Below are positions 16,207 through 24,760 of a DNA stretch of 64,000 bases, one piece after another (the first letter of the stretch is position 1; every line of letters starts with the position of its first letter). This DNA comes from an uncultured Clostridia bacterium. Its GTDB lineage: Bacteria > Bacillota > Clostridia > Oscillospirales > Butyricicoccaceae. Made by a program: the position numbers and the translations under genes. The notes beneath the pieces are model-generated. The model ran no database searches. It worked only from the letters and a program-made list of their open reading frames with translations, and had not been told where the DNA came from. Location: NCBI GenBank assembly GCA_944381055.1, contig CALWJQ010000064.1, forward strand, positions 38,631 through 102,630. The letters run 5' to 3'.

Positions 16207-18024
16207 TTACTGCATTTGGTCAATGCTCATGGCGGTGTACAGCGAATAGTAATACCCGCCCTGCTGCATCAGCTCATCGTGGCTGCCGCGCTCGATGATC
16301 TTGCCGTCGCGCACGACCAGAATGACGTCTGCGTGGCGGATGGTCGACAGGCGGTGCGCGATGAGGAAGGATGTGCGGCCGTTTAAAACATGGCTGATGG
16401 CGTTCTGAATGAGCTGTTCGGTCTCGGTGTCGATGCTGGACGTCGCCTCGTCAAGAACAAAAATGGGCGGGTCGGCCAGCATGGCGCGGGCGAACGAGAC
16501 CAGCTGCTTTTCACCGGTCGACAGGCGGTCGCCGCCCTCGCCGACGTCGGTCTGGTAGCCGTTTTCCAGCTTTTGAATGACGCCGTCGGCCGAGACAAGG
16601 CGCACCGCCTCGTAGACCTCTTCGTCGGTGGCGTCAAGCCGGCCGTAGCGGATGTTGTCCATGACGGTGCCCGAAAACAGGTGGGGCGACTGCAAAACGT
16701 ATCCGAGCGACGAGTGAAGCCACAGCTGGCTGCGCTCGCGCACATCGCGCCCGTCGATCAGCACGCGGCCTTTGGTGGGCTCGAAGAAACGGCACGCCAG
16801 GTTGACCAGCGTCGATTTGCCGGCGCCGGTTTCGCCGACAATGGCGACGTTCTGCCCGGCCGGGATCTTCAGGCAGAAATCTTCGAGAATGTAGTCCTTG
16901 CCGTCCGGGTACTTGAACCAGACATGATCGAACTCGATGTCGCCGTGAATGGGCTCCCAGTTTTCCTTTTTGGGTTCAAAACAGTCGCCGTAACGCTCGA
17001 TGACCTCGGGCGAGTCGACAATATCGCACTTGTGCTCGAGCAGGGTCGTGACGCGCTCGATATTGACCTGCGCGGCGATGACGTCGGCAAAGACGCGCGC
17101 CATCTGCTGCACCGGCTCAAGGATGCCGAGGGCGTAGGAGACAAAAGCGGACAGCACGCCGAATTCGAGCATGTCTTCCATCACAAGGTAGCCGCCCTGC
17201 TGTAACACCAGCGCCGCGGCCAGCGACCCGAAAAACAAAACAATGGGGATGAACATGGCGTTGAGCATGGTGGCGTGAACCGAGGTGCGGTACATCAGGC
17301 CGGTCAGCTGCTGAAAATCACGGTCGTTGCGGTCTTCGATGACCAGCGTTTTGCTTGTTTTTGCGCCGGTGATGCCTTCGTTGTACGCGCCGGTAATGCG
17401 CGAGTTGACGGCGCGCACACGCCGGTTGGTGCGCAGGATACGGTTCTGGAACAGCGCCGTGATGACGGCAATGACCGGCACGACGGTCATGACAAGCAGC
17501 GCCAGCCGGACATTGAGCAGCATCATGGCGCCGAACACGCCGATAACGTAGGCCACGGCCCAGAACAGATCGTTGATCCCCCAGGCGACCAGGCTGCTGA
17601 TGCGGTTGGTGTCGCTCATGACGCGGGCCAGGATGTATCCGACCGGCGTCTGGTTATAGTAAGAAAAAGACAGCTGCTGCAAGTGGACAAAGCAGGCGCG
17701 CCGGATGCTGCGCCCAAGGTTCATTTCGACCACCATAGAGGCGCGTGAAAAAATGATGACGCTCAGCGCCTGCACGACGAGCACGCCGACATAGGCGAGG
17801 ACAAAAACCCACAGCCCGTCCGTCGTTCCGGGGGTGATAAAGGTGTCGATGGCGTAGCGTTGGAACAGCGGCATGGCAATGTCGACGCCCGCGATGACGA
17901 CCATCAGGGCGACGATCAGCAGCAGTTTGTACCGGTACGGACGGACGAAAGGCCATAGTTTTTTCCAGATTTTCGGTTCAAAAGAAGCGCGGGTCTGTTC
18001 GTTTTCAAAAATATTTTCCGTCAC
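16207..18024 (-). CDS. ABC exporter half-transporter, consensus-Walker-B subunit (605 aa)
   Basis: An N-terminal six-helix exporter domain (about 35-320) is followed by an ATPase domain with Walker A GETGAGKST, signature LSTGEKQ (a departure from LSGGQ) and Walker B FVLDEATSSID with the catalytic glutamate. It overlaps the upstream subunit gene by 4 bases. With that subunit it forms a heterodimeric type IV exporter with one canonical and one degenerate ATP site, as in the LmrCD, BmrCD and TM287/288 pairs. Substrate unknown; such pairs export drugs, lipids or peptides. Confidence 0.92.
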   Translation of the reverse strand: MTENIFENEQTRASFEPKIWKKLWPFVRPYRYKLLLIVALMVVIAGVDIAMPLFQRYAIDTFITPGTTDGLWVFVLAYVGVLVVQALSVIIFSRASMVVEMNLGRSIRRACFVHLQQLSFSYYNQTPVGYILARVMSDTNRISSLVAWGINDLFWAVAYVIGVFGAMMLLNVRLALLVMTVVPVIAVITALFQNRILRTNRRVRAVNSRITGAYNEGITGAKTSKTLVIEDRNDRDFQQLTGLMYRTSVHATMLNAMFIPIVLFFGSLAAALVLQQGGYLVMEDMLEFGVLSAFVSYALGILEPVQQMARVFADVIAAQVNIERVTTLLEHKCDIVDSPEVIERYGDCFEPKKENWEPIHGDIEFDHVWFKYPDGKDYILEDFCLKIPAGQNVAIVGETGAGKSTLVNLACRFFEPTKGRVLIDGRDVRERSQLWLHSSLGYVLQSPHLFSGTVMDNIRYGRLDATDEEVYEAVRLVSADGVIQKLENGYQTDVGEGGDRLSTGEKQLVSFARAMLADPPIFVLDEATSSIDTETEQLIQNAISHVLNGRTSFLIAHRLSTIRHADVILVVRDGKIIERGSHDELMQQGGYYYSLYTAMSIDQMQ

Positions 18025-19835
18025 TGCCAGGATCCCCCTTTCGCGGCGTCGCTCTGCATTTCGTAAACGCGGCGGTAAACGCCGGGGCGCGAGATGAGTT
18101 CCTGGTGCGTGCCGATGTCAGCGGCCGCGCCGTCTTCAAGCACCAGGATGTTGTCGGCGTGCATCAGCGTGCTGATGCGGTGCGAAATCAAAATGACTGT
18201 GCTGTCGCCCGTGTTTTTGCGCAGCGAATCACGGATGCGCGCGTCGGTTTCCAGGTCGACGGCGGACAGCGAATCGTCAAAGACCAGGACGGGCGCGCCC
18301 AGCATCAGGGTGCGCGCGATGGCGACGCGCTGTTTCTGCCCGCCCGAAAGAGTGACGCCGCGTTCGCCGACCATCGTATCATAGCCGTTTGCAAAGCCGA
18401 TGATGGACTGGTCGACGTCGGCAATGTCAGCGCAGCGGCGCACCTGTTCGAGAGTGGGGTCTTTGACGGCGATGCCGATGTTTTGTTCAATGGTTTTAGA
18501 AAAAAGGAACGGTTCCTGCAAAACAACGCCGACCCCGCGGCGCAGGTAGTCGCGGTCGATGTCGCGCAGATCGACGCCGCCGATGGTGATGCGCCCGCCG
18601 TCAGGCGGCAGGTCGTACAGGCGGTTTAGCAGGTAGGTAATGGTCGATTTGCCGGCGCCCGTCGCGCCCAGAATCCCAAAGGTCGTGCCGTGGGGAATGG
18701 TAAAGCACAGGTCTTTGAGCACCGGCTGTGATTCATAGCGGAAGGTGACGTGGTCAAAGACGATGTCTTTGGCAAGATCGGGCTTTTCACGGCCCGGGTT
18801 TTCGTCTTCGTCTTCGGCGCGCGCGATGAGGATTTCATACAGACGGGTCAGCGACACACCGGCCTTGCTCATTTCGGACAGCGTGCGGCCCAGCGAACGC
18901 ACCGGCCACGCCAGCGTCTGATTGTATGAAACAAAGACCAGGAATTCGCCCAGCGTGATGCTGCCGCGCACAGCCAGAATGGCGCCGAAAACAATGATAG
19001 ACATGACCTGCAAGCCCGTGACCAGGTCGCCCAGCCCCCAGTAGGTGCCCAGCGTATAGCCGAGGTGGACCCATTTGCTGACAAAAATGTCGTTCTTTTC
19101 GTCAAACCGGTCGACTTCGTACCGCTCACGGCCAAAGGCGCGCACAACGCGCACGCCGGTCAGGTTTTCCTGCACGTCGACGGTCAGGTCACTTTCAGCC
19201 TCGTCGGCGTCGCGGAACTGGCGCGAAATGCGGCTGAAATAAATGCCGGAATAGAGCATGACGATGGGGATGAAGATGAGTGCCACAAACGACAGCGCCG
19301 CGTTCATTGAAAACATCAGCGTCAGCGCCGTGGTGATGAGGATCAGGGTGCGCAGCACTTCAATCAGCTGGTTGGCGACAAAATTGCGCACCACATCGAC
19401 GTCCGATGTGCAGCGCTGGATGATGTCGCCCGTTTGGTTCTGGGTGTGCCAGGCAAAGGGCAGGCGCTGGACGTGGGCAAACAGGGTGTTGCGCAGCGTC
19501 CGGATCGTGCCTTCAGTGCCGCGGGCCACGCCCATGCGCGACAAAAAGTTAAAAACACCGGACAAAAGCGAAAAGACAATGACAAACAGCGCGCAGTACA
19601 GCAAATGCCCGCGCAGGAAATCGCGCCCGCCCAGGCTGTTGATGAAATCCATAATAGACGTCGGCAGGGCAAAAGGCTTGTCGCCGATGACCGAGTCGAC
19701 GGTGATACGGATAACCTGCGGCATGAGAAACTGGAACAGGATGCTCAGGCCGCTGGATATGATGGCGAGAAGGAAAAAACGTTTGTAGCCGCGGGAAAAG
19801 CGCACAAACATCCGTGACAGTGAATGGTTTGGCAT
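18021..19835 (-). CDS. ABC exporter half-transporter, degenerate-Walker-B subunit (604 aa)
   Basis: Six membrane segments (about 18-320) precede an ATPase domain with Walker A GATGAGKST, a canonical LSGGQKQ signature and Walker B VFDDSLSAVD, in which aspartate replaces the catalytic glutamate. Its degenerate Walker B would pair with the altered LSTGE signature of the partner subunit, giving the non-hydrolysing site; its good LSGGQ completes the active site. AAGGAGG lies 4-5 bases before ATG. It is the first gene of the exporter/exporter/methyltransferase operon. Confidence 0.92.
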   Translation of the reverse strand: MPNHSLSRMFVRFSRGYKRFFLLAIISSGLSILFQFLMPQVIRITVDSVIGDKPFALPTSIMDFINSLGGRDFLRGHLLYCALFVIVFSLLSGVFNFLSRMGVARGTEGTIRTLRNTLFAHVQRLPFAWHTQNQTGDIIQRCTSDVDVVRNFVANQLIEVLRTLILITTALTLMFSMNAALSFVALIFIPIVMLYSGIYFSRISRQFRDADEAESDLTVDVQENLTGVRVVRAFGRERYEVDRFDEKNDIFVSKWVHLGYTLGTYWGLGDLVTGLQVMSIIVFGAILAVRGSITLGEFLVFVSYNQTLAWPVRSLGRTLSEMSKAGVSLTRLYEILIARAEDEDENPGREKPDLAKDIVFDHVTFRYESQPVLKDLCFTIPHGTTFGILGATGAGKSTITYLLNRLYDLPPDGGRITIGGVDLRDIDRDYLRRGVGVVLQEPFLFSKTIEQNIGIAVKDPTLEQVRRCADIADVDQSIIGFANGYDTMVGERGVTLSGGQKQRVAIARTLMLGAPVLVFDDSLSAVDLETDARIRDSLRKNTGDSTVILISHRISTLMHADNILVLEDGAAADIGTHQELISRPGVYRRVYEMQSDAAKGGSWQ

Positions 19836-20158
19836 AGGACCTCCTTTTTATGCATACACACGGGAAACCGGCGCGCAGCCGCTCCCCCTGCGCGGGCCCA
19901 CCCCCTGAACAGCCCGCGCACTCCGGCTGCCTTAGCCCTATTGTGCCATATTTCACGGGGAAAAGCAAGGGGCGGCGCAGCGGGCATTTTTTACTTGACT
20001 TAGAGCGGGCTTTAAGTGGTACACTGGGAACATACACAGGAAAAGCTGCCTGATTTGGGCGGGGAAAGGGTATGATGCACAATGAAAAAAGACGCCTGTG
20101 CCCGGCCGGACGCAGGCTTCGGGACAGACCAGACAAAAAATCATGGGGAGGATGCCTG
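19836..20158. other. Divergent regulatory region between the ABC exporter and the aldo/keto reductase
   Basis: It contains the MerR-type promoter at 19995-20025 and the 130-base leader of the aldo/keto reductase. On the minus strand TTGCTT-17-CACAAT (about 19940-19970) is a weak candidate promoter for the exporter operon. No small gene is convincing here. Confidence 0.45.
19995..20025 (+). promoter_or_regulatory. MerR-type (AdhR/NmlR-like) promoter with operator in a 19-bp spacer
   Basis: TTGACT and TACACT are 19 bases apart, the stretched spacing used by MerR-activated promoters. Between them lies a dyad, CTTAGAG-N4-CTTTAAG (19999-20016), one mismatch from the CTTAAAG-N4-CTTTAAG site described for Bacillus AdhR. 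It extends to ACTTAGAGC / GCTTTAAGT (19998-20017). It drives the aldo/keto reductase and its co-transcribed MerR regulator. Confidence 0.85.
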
Positions 20159-21280
20159 ATGGAATACAGAAAACTGCCGCACGGCGAAGAGCGCATCAGC
20201 GTTGTCGGCCTGGGAATGGGCGGGATCCACGCCAGCCCGCCGGAGGAAATCGAGCGCATGGTCGGCTGCGCCATCGAAGGCGGCATCAATTATTTCGACA
20301 TGTGCGGCGGGCACAATTCAATTTATGCCCCGTTTGGCCGCGCCATTGCCGGCTGCCGCGACAAGGTGTATTTTCAGCTGCACCTCGGTGTGATTTACAA
20401 CGGGCAGGGCGAATACGGCCGCTCGCGCAATATGGACGAAACCCGGCGGACCTTTGAATGGATGATGAAGGTTATGGGCGTCGACACCGTCGACATGGGT
20501 TTTATGCACTGCTTTGACGAGGTAGAAGACTTTGAAAGCATGGTGGCCGAAGGCGGGCTCGACTACTTAAAACAGCTCAAAAACCAGGGCGTTGTCCGGC
20601 ATTTGGGCTTTTCGTCCCACACGCCGGCGGTCGCCAACCACATTTTGGACACCGGGCTGTGCGACATGATGATGTTCAGCATCAATCCCGCCTACGATTA
20701 CGGGCAGGGCGACGGCTATGCCCGCGGGTCGGTGGCTGAACGCGCCGCGCTGTTCCGCCGGTGCGAAAGCGAAGGGGTTGGCATTTCGGTCATGAAACCG
20801 TTTTGCGCCGGCAAGCTGCTTTCGGCTGAAGCGTCGCCGTACAAACAGGCGCTGACCCATTACCAGTGCATCCAGTACGCGCTTGACCGCCCGGGCGTTC
20901 TGACGGTCCTGCCCGGCGTGCAGACCATGGCCGACGTCGAAAAAGTGCTCGGCTTTGCCGCCGCGCCGGCCGGGGAAAAGGACTATTCAGCGCTGGGGGG
21001 AATGACGGCCGAATGGGGCGGCGATACCTGCGTATACTGCAACCATTGCCAGCCCTGCCCGGCGGGTATCGACGTCGGGCTGGTCAACAAATATTACGAC
21101 CTGGCCCGCATGGGCGACGGCCTGGCGGCCGACCATTACCGGCATCTGGGCGTCCGGGCGGACAGCTGCCTGCATTGCGGGCATTGCGACAGCGTCTGTC
21201 CTTTCCATGTGCGTCAAAGCGAACGCATGGACGAGATTGCAGCCTGGTTCGCCCAAAAAGCGGAGGAGCGGCAGCAATGA
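20159..21280 (+). CDS. Aldo/keto reductase with C-terminal 4Fe-4S domain (373 aa)
   Basis: An aldo/keto reductase TIM barrel (about 1-285) is fused to a ferredoxin-like tail with CVYCNHCQPCP and CLHCGHCDSVCP (about 295-355), which can hold two 4Fe-4S clusters. Reductases of this type take electrons from both NAD(P)H and Fe-S partners and act on aldehydes or ketones. Start ATG at 20159 has GGGGAGG 7 bases upstream; longer in-frame starts lie within the leader. The stop overlaps the MerR gene. Control by an AdhR-like regulator suggests reactive aldehydes or electrophiles as inducers. Confidence 0.87.
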   Translation: MEYRKLPHGEERISVVGLGMGGIHASPPEEIERMVGCAIEGGINYFDMCGGHNSIYAPFGRAIAGCRDKVYFQLHLGVIYNGQGEYGRSRNMDETRRTFEWMMKVMGVDTVDMGFMHCFDEVEDFESMVAEGGLDYLKQLKNQGVVRHLGFSSHTPAVANHILDTGLCDMMMFSINPAYDYGQGDGYARGSVAERAALFRRCESEGVGISVMKPFCAGKLLSAEASPYKQALTHYQCIQYALDRPGVLTVLPGVQTMADVEKVLGFAAAPAGEKDYSALGGMTAEWGGDTCVYCNHCQPCPAGIDVGLVNKYYDLARMGDGLAADHYRHLGVRADSCLHCGHCDSVCPFHVRQSERMDEIAAWFAQKAEERQQ

Positions 21281-21651
21281 CGATCGCAGAGGTGGCTAAA
21301 CGTTATGGTCTGACAACCGATACACTTCGTTATTATGAACGCGTCGGATTGCTCCCTGTTATCGGAAGGACGGCAAGCGGTATCCGCAACTATACAGAAA
21401 GCGACTGCGAGTGGGTGTCATACATCAAATGTATGCGTTCGGCCGGCGTTTCGGTTGAAACATTGGTCGAATATGTCCGGCTGTTCCGGCAGGGGCCCGA
21501 AACCCTGGCCCGGCGCAAACAGCTGTTGATTGAGCAGCGCCGGCAGATTGCCGGACGGATAGAATCGCTCACCGAAGTGCTCCGGCGCCTGGACAAAAAA
21601 CTCGACGGATTTGAAGCCGATCTTGCCAGATATGAAGAAAACCTGAAATGA
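21277..21651 (+). CDS. MerR-family regulator, AdhR/NmlR-like (124 aa)
   Basis: The N-terminal winged helix-turn-helix reads IAEVAKRYGLTTDTLRYYER, followed by the wing and a C-terminal dimerisation coiled coil (about 80-120). Cys52 in the segment YIKCMRSAG matches the single reactive cysteine (Cys52) of Bacillus AdhR, a thiol sensor of aldehydes. The gene overlaps the aldo/keto reductase by ATGA, with GGAGGAG upstream, and so lies in the operon whose promoter carries an AdhR-like site. Autoregulation is the natural reading. Confidence 0.88.
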   Translation: MTIAEVAKRYGLTTDTLRYYERVGLLPVIGRTASGIRNYTESDCEWVSYIKCMRSAGVSVETLVEYVRLFRQGPETLARRKQLLIEQRRQIAGRIESLTEVLRRLDKKLDGFEADLARYEENLK

Positions 21652-21653
21652 GA

Positions 21654-21680
21654 AAGGCGCGGGAAGGTTTCCCGCGCCTT
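21654..21680 (+). terminator. Possible terminator after the MerR gene
   Basis: AAGGCGCGGGAA and its complement form a strong 12-bp stem with a short loop, but no T run follows, so termination efficiency is uncertain. Confidence 0.4.
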
Positions 21681-21750
21681 CTGGCGTCTGATAAAAAATA
21701 AAATTGCAGGAAATTCATATTTTATTCAAGCAACTTTCCTTTCATGCCGA

Positions 21751-21756
21751 TATAAT
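21751..21756 (+). promoter_or_regulatory. -10 element of the ftsH promoter
   Basis: A perfect TATAAT lies 25 bases upstream of the ftsH start. No good -35 is visible at 17-18 bases (AAGCAA/CAAGCA), so the promoter may rely on an activator or be weak. Confidence 0.5.
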
Positions 21757-21780
21757 AAGAGAGATGAGAGGAGTTTGAGT

Positions 21781-23634
21781 ATGAAAGAGATGAAAAATGA
21801 CAACAAGCCGCAAAGATCCATTCTGACTTATTATATTATTATCCTGCTGGTCACCCTGCTGCTCAACGCGTTGATCTTCCCGCGCATGTGGCAGCCCAAT
21901 ATGGTCAGCGTCGACTACGGCACTTTCCGCAACGAGCTGGAAGGCGGGCAGATTACCGACGTTGAAATGGACGAGATGGGAACCACTATTTATTATCTCA
22001 AAGACGAGCAGCCGAGCGTGCCCGGCGGCGAACGGACGATCTATGCCGTCGGCGTGTGGCCGGGCGACACCGGCCTGGTCGATCTGCTGGACGAGGCGGA
22101 TGTCACGTTTTCCAAAGTCGTCCCGCAGGAAAGCTCGCCCCTCGTCGAGTTCCTGGTGTCGTGGGTGCTGCCCATCGTCCTGATGGTGGTGGTCATGAAC
22201 CTCGTCATGCGCGGGATGCAGAAGCGCATGGGCGGCAACGCGCTGACGCTGGGAAAAGCCAACGCCAAGATTTACGTCGAGGCGCAGACCGGCAAGACCT
22301 TTGCCGACGTCGCCGGACAGGACGAGGCCAAAGAAGCGCTCAAGGAAATTGTCAATTACCTGCACGACCCCAGCCGGTATAAAGAGATCGGCGCTCATCT
22401 GCCCAAGGGCGCGCTGCTTGTCGGCCCTCCGGGCACCGGCAAGACGCTGCTGGCCAAAGCGGTCGCCGGCGAGGCCGGCGTGCCGTTCTTCTCGATTTCG
22501 GGATCCGAGTTTGTCGAAATGTTCGTCGGCATGGGCGCGGCGCGCGTCCGCGATCTGTTTAAGCAGGCGCAGGAAAAAGCTCCCTGCATTATTTTCATCG
22601 ACGAAATCGATACCATCGGCAAAAAGCGCGACGGATCGGGCGTCGGCGGCAACGACGAGCGCGAGCAGACCCTGAACCAGCTGCTGGCAGAAATGGACGG
22701 CTTTGACGGCAATTCAGGCGTCGTCATTCTGGCGGCCACCAACCGCCCTGAAACGCTGGACAAGGCGCTGCTGCGCCCCGGCCGCTTTGACCGCCGCATT
22801 CCTGTCGACCTGCCCGACATGCAGGGCCGTCTGGCCATTTTGAAGGTCCACGCCAAAGACGTGCGCATGAAAGACGGCGTCGATCTGGGTGTCATCGCCC
22901 GTTCAACGTCGGGCGCTTCGGGCGCCGACCTGGCCAATATCATCAACGAAGCGGCGCTGCGTGCCGTGCGCATGGGCCGCAATGAAGTGGCGCAGGGCGA
23001 TTTGGAAGAAGCGGTCGAAACCGTTATCGCCGGCGCGCAGCGCAAGGGCGCCGTCATTTCGGACCGCGAAAAACGCATTATTGCCTATCATGAAACCGGT
23101 CACGCCCTTGTCGCGGCGCGTCAGACCGATTCGGCGCCCGTGACCAAAATCACGATCATCCCCCGCACGTCGGGCGCACTGGGCTATACCATGCAGGTCG
23201 ATGAAGAAGAAAAATTCCTGATGACCCGCGACGAAGCTCTCAACAAGATTGCCACCCTGACCGGCGGACGCGCCGCCGAAGAGCTGGTCTTTTCGATCTG
23301 CACGACGGGCGCTTCCAACGACATTGAAAAGGCGACCCACATCGCCCGCGCGATGGTCACCCGGTACGGCATGAGCAAAACCTTCGGCATGACGGCGCTT
23401 GAAACAGTGACCAACCAGTACCTGGGCGGCGACACCAGCCTGGCCTGTTCGCCCGAGACGGCGACCAAAATCGACGCCGAGGTCATGGACATCATTAAAA
23501 ACGCCTACAACAAGGCGTATGACATCCTGTCCCGCGACCGCAAAAAGCTCGACGAGCTGGCCTCGTACCTGCTGCAAAAAGAAACCATTACCGGCGAAGA
23601 GTTCATGCAGATCCTGCACGCCGACGACGAATAA
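21781..23634 (+). CDS. ftsH: ATP-dependent zinc metalloprotease FtsH (617 aa)
   Basis: Two membrane segments (about 14-34 and 118-138) flank a short external domain. Then come the AAA ATPase domain, with Walker A GPPGTGKT (about 215-222) and Walker B IIFIDEID, and the M41 protease domain with zinc motif HETGH (His437-His441). It forms a membrane-bound hexamer that degrades membrane and short-lived cytosolic proteins. I chose ATG at 21781 because AGAGGAG lies 7 bases upstream; an in-frame TTG at 21775 is closer than any good spacing. Confidence 0.96.
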   Translation: MKEMKNDNKPQRSILTYYIIILLVTLLLNALIFPRMWQPNMVSVDYGTFRNELEGGQITDVEMDEMGTTIYYLKDEQPSVPGGERTIYAVGVWPGDTGLVDLLDEADVTFSKVVPQESSPLVEFLVSWVLPIVLMVVVMNLVMRGMQKRMGGNALTLGKANAKIYVEAQTGKTFADVAGQDEAKEALKEIVNYLHDPSRYKEIGAHLPKGALLVGPPGTGKTLLAKAVAGEAGVPFFSISGSEFVEMFVGMGAARVRDLFKQAQEKAPCIIFIDEIDTIGKKRDGSGVGGNDEREQTLNQLLAEMDGFDGNSGVVILAATNRPETLDKALLRPGRFDRRIPVDLPDMQGRLAILKVHAKDVRMKDGVDLGVIARSTSGASGADLANIINEAALRAVRMGRNEVAQGDLEEAVETVIAGAQRKGAVISDREKRIIAYHETGHALVAARQTDSAPVTKITIIPRTSGALGYTMQVDEEEKFLMTRDEALNKIATLTGGRAAEELVFSICTTGASNDIEKATHIARAMVTRYGMSKTFGMTALETVTNQYLGGDTSLACSPETATKIDAEVMDIIKNAYNKAYDILSRDRKKLDELASYLLQKETITGEEFMQILHADDE

Positions 23635-23641
23635 GAAACGG

Positions 23642-23669
23642 AAAGGCCGTCCCGCGGGACGGCCTTTTT
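23642..23669. terminator. Bidirectional terminator after ftsH
   Basis: A 12-bp stem (AAAGGCCGTCCC and its complement) with a GC loop is followed by T residues. The minus-strand DUF1048-like gene ends at its edge. Confidence 0.85.
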
Positions 23670-24316
23670 CAATCCAGTTTTCGGTCGAGCAGGCGGTATG
23701 CCGCCAGCAACATCAGGGGGACGGCCGCCGCGGCCAGCACATGGACATGCAGCAGGGGCCGGCGCAGGAAAAAGGACAGACAGGCGCACGCGAGCCAGAA
23801 CCCGAAAAAAAGCGCAAAAAGACGCCGATCCGCGGCACGGCCGCCAAAGGCTCCGCGCCCGATGACGGCAAAAAGCGCCGACGCACCCGCCAGAATGAGC
23901 GCCGCGCTTGCAAGGTCGCCGGCCGTGACGGTGAGACGCGGCCACCCGCCGTCCAGCGCGCTTGAAAGCGCACCGGAAAACAGCCGGACGCCGGCAAGGG
24001 CGGCCGTGCCCAGCAGCAGGTCGCGCACCAGGCCGAGCAGGCGTTCGCCGCGGCTCATGGGCGGGATTTCGGCCAGCACGCTGTCACAGAAGGCTTTGTA
24101 ATCGTTGCCGATGACCGCAGCGGCGTCTTCGCCCCGCGCCTCGCCGTCGGCCAGCATCTGCCGGATGTCGCGCCGGACCAGTTCCTGCCGCCAGGGGCTG
24201 ATGTTTGAAGCGCGCAGATAGACAACTATGTCGGTCAGCACGCGGCGGTTCTCTGCGTTCAGTCGCTTTTCCTGCTCATTGTTTTCTTTGAGCAGCCTGT
24301 CAGTGCGTTTGCTCAT
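23669..24316 (-). CDS. DUF1048-like membrane protein, PadR-associated (215 aa)
   Basis: The N-terminal soluble region (about 1-90), with DIVVYLRASNISPW and the GNDYKAFCDSVLAEIP segment, resembles the DUF1048 helical domain often encoded next to PadR regulators. Four hydrophobic segments follow (about 97-112, 130-150, 160-180, 187-205). The gene begins 17 bases inside the end of the padR gene, so both are translated from one mRNA. The function is unknown; such pairs often control membrane transporters or sense the membrane state. Confidence 0.7.
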   Translation of the reverse strand: MSKRTDRLLKENNEQEKRLNAENRRVLTDIVVYLRASNISPWRQELVRRDIRQMLADGEARGEDAAAVIGNDYKAFCDSVLAEIPPMSRGERLLGLVRDLLLGTAALAGVRLFSGALSSALDGGWPRLTVTAGDLASAALILAGASALFAVIGRGAFGGRAADRRLFALFFGFWLACACLSFFLRRPLLHVHVLAAAAVPLMLLAAYRLLDRKLD

Positions 24317-24647
24317 CGCTTTTCCCCTCCGTATCCTGCCAAAGCGCTTCGGCCGCTGACGAAAGCGCGCGGTAATGCGCCCAAAACGCCCGCAGAGCTT
24401 CCTGCCCCTGCGCGGTGAGACGGTAATATTTGCGCCGCGGCCCGGCGGCTGAGTCCCGGTAGGTCGCCTCGATCAGCCCGCCGCGCTCCAGCCGCAGCAG
24501 CAGCGGGTAAACGGTCCCTTCGGCAATGCGGCCGAACCCATAGCCGCGCAGCATTTCCGCGATTTCATACCCATAGGTCTCGCGCCGCCCGATGACGGCC
24601 AGAATGCAGCCGTCAAGCACCCCTTTGAGCATCTGCGTCGGAATCAC
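24300..24647 (-). CDS. PadR-family transcriptional regulator (115 aa)
   Basis: A winged helix-turn-helix domain with the family hallmarks GRRETYGYEIAEML, EGTVYPLLLRLERGGLI and the GPRRKYYRLTAQG wing, followed by a short C-terminal dimerisation helix. Start is GTG at 24647 with GGGAG 9-10 bases upstream; an ATG five codons later is the alternative. A large palindrome overlaps its promoter, which fits autorepression. It is the first gene of a two-gene operon with the DUF1048-like protein. Confidence 0.92.
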   Translation of the reverse strand: MIPTQMLKGVLDGCILAVIGRRETYGYEIAEMLRGYGFGRIAEGTVYPLLLRLERGGLIEATYRDSAAGPRRKYYRLTAQGQEALRAFWAHYRALSSAAEALWQDTEGKSDEQTH

Positions 24648-24667
24648 GGTTCTTCACTCCCGGCTAT

Positions 24668-24720
24668 CTTGCATTGCAGTATAGTGATTATATTGTAATG
24701 CAAGGTATTGAAATTGTCAA
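24668..24720 (-). promoter_or_regulatory. padR promoter with overlapping 37-bp operator dyad
   Basis: On the minus strand TTGACA (24715-24720) is followed after 17 bases by TACAAT (24692-24697). A near-perfect palindrome covers 24668-24704: half-sites CTTGCATTGCAGTATA and TATATTGTAATGCAAG match at 14 of 16 positions around a 5-base centre. It covers the -10 and the start point, the place for a repressor site, and PadR itself is the obvious ligand. Confidence 0.8.
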
Positions 24721-24724
24721 GATC

Positions 24725-24753
24725 AAAAGCCGGCTGCCCGCGGGCAGCCGGCT
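24725..24753 (-). terminator. Terminator of the PII-like/HD/AlaX operon
   Basis: A 12-bp stem (AGCCGGCTGCCC and its complement) with a 2-base centre is followed by a short T run on the minus strand, just after the alaX stop. Confidence 0.75.
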
Positions 24754-24760
24754 GGATTTT

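Noticed and set aside
21654..21680. Strong GC stem after the MerR gene as a certain terminator
   Set aside because: No T run follows the stem, so it is listed only with low confidence.
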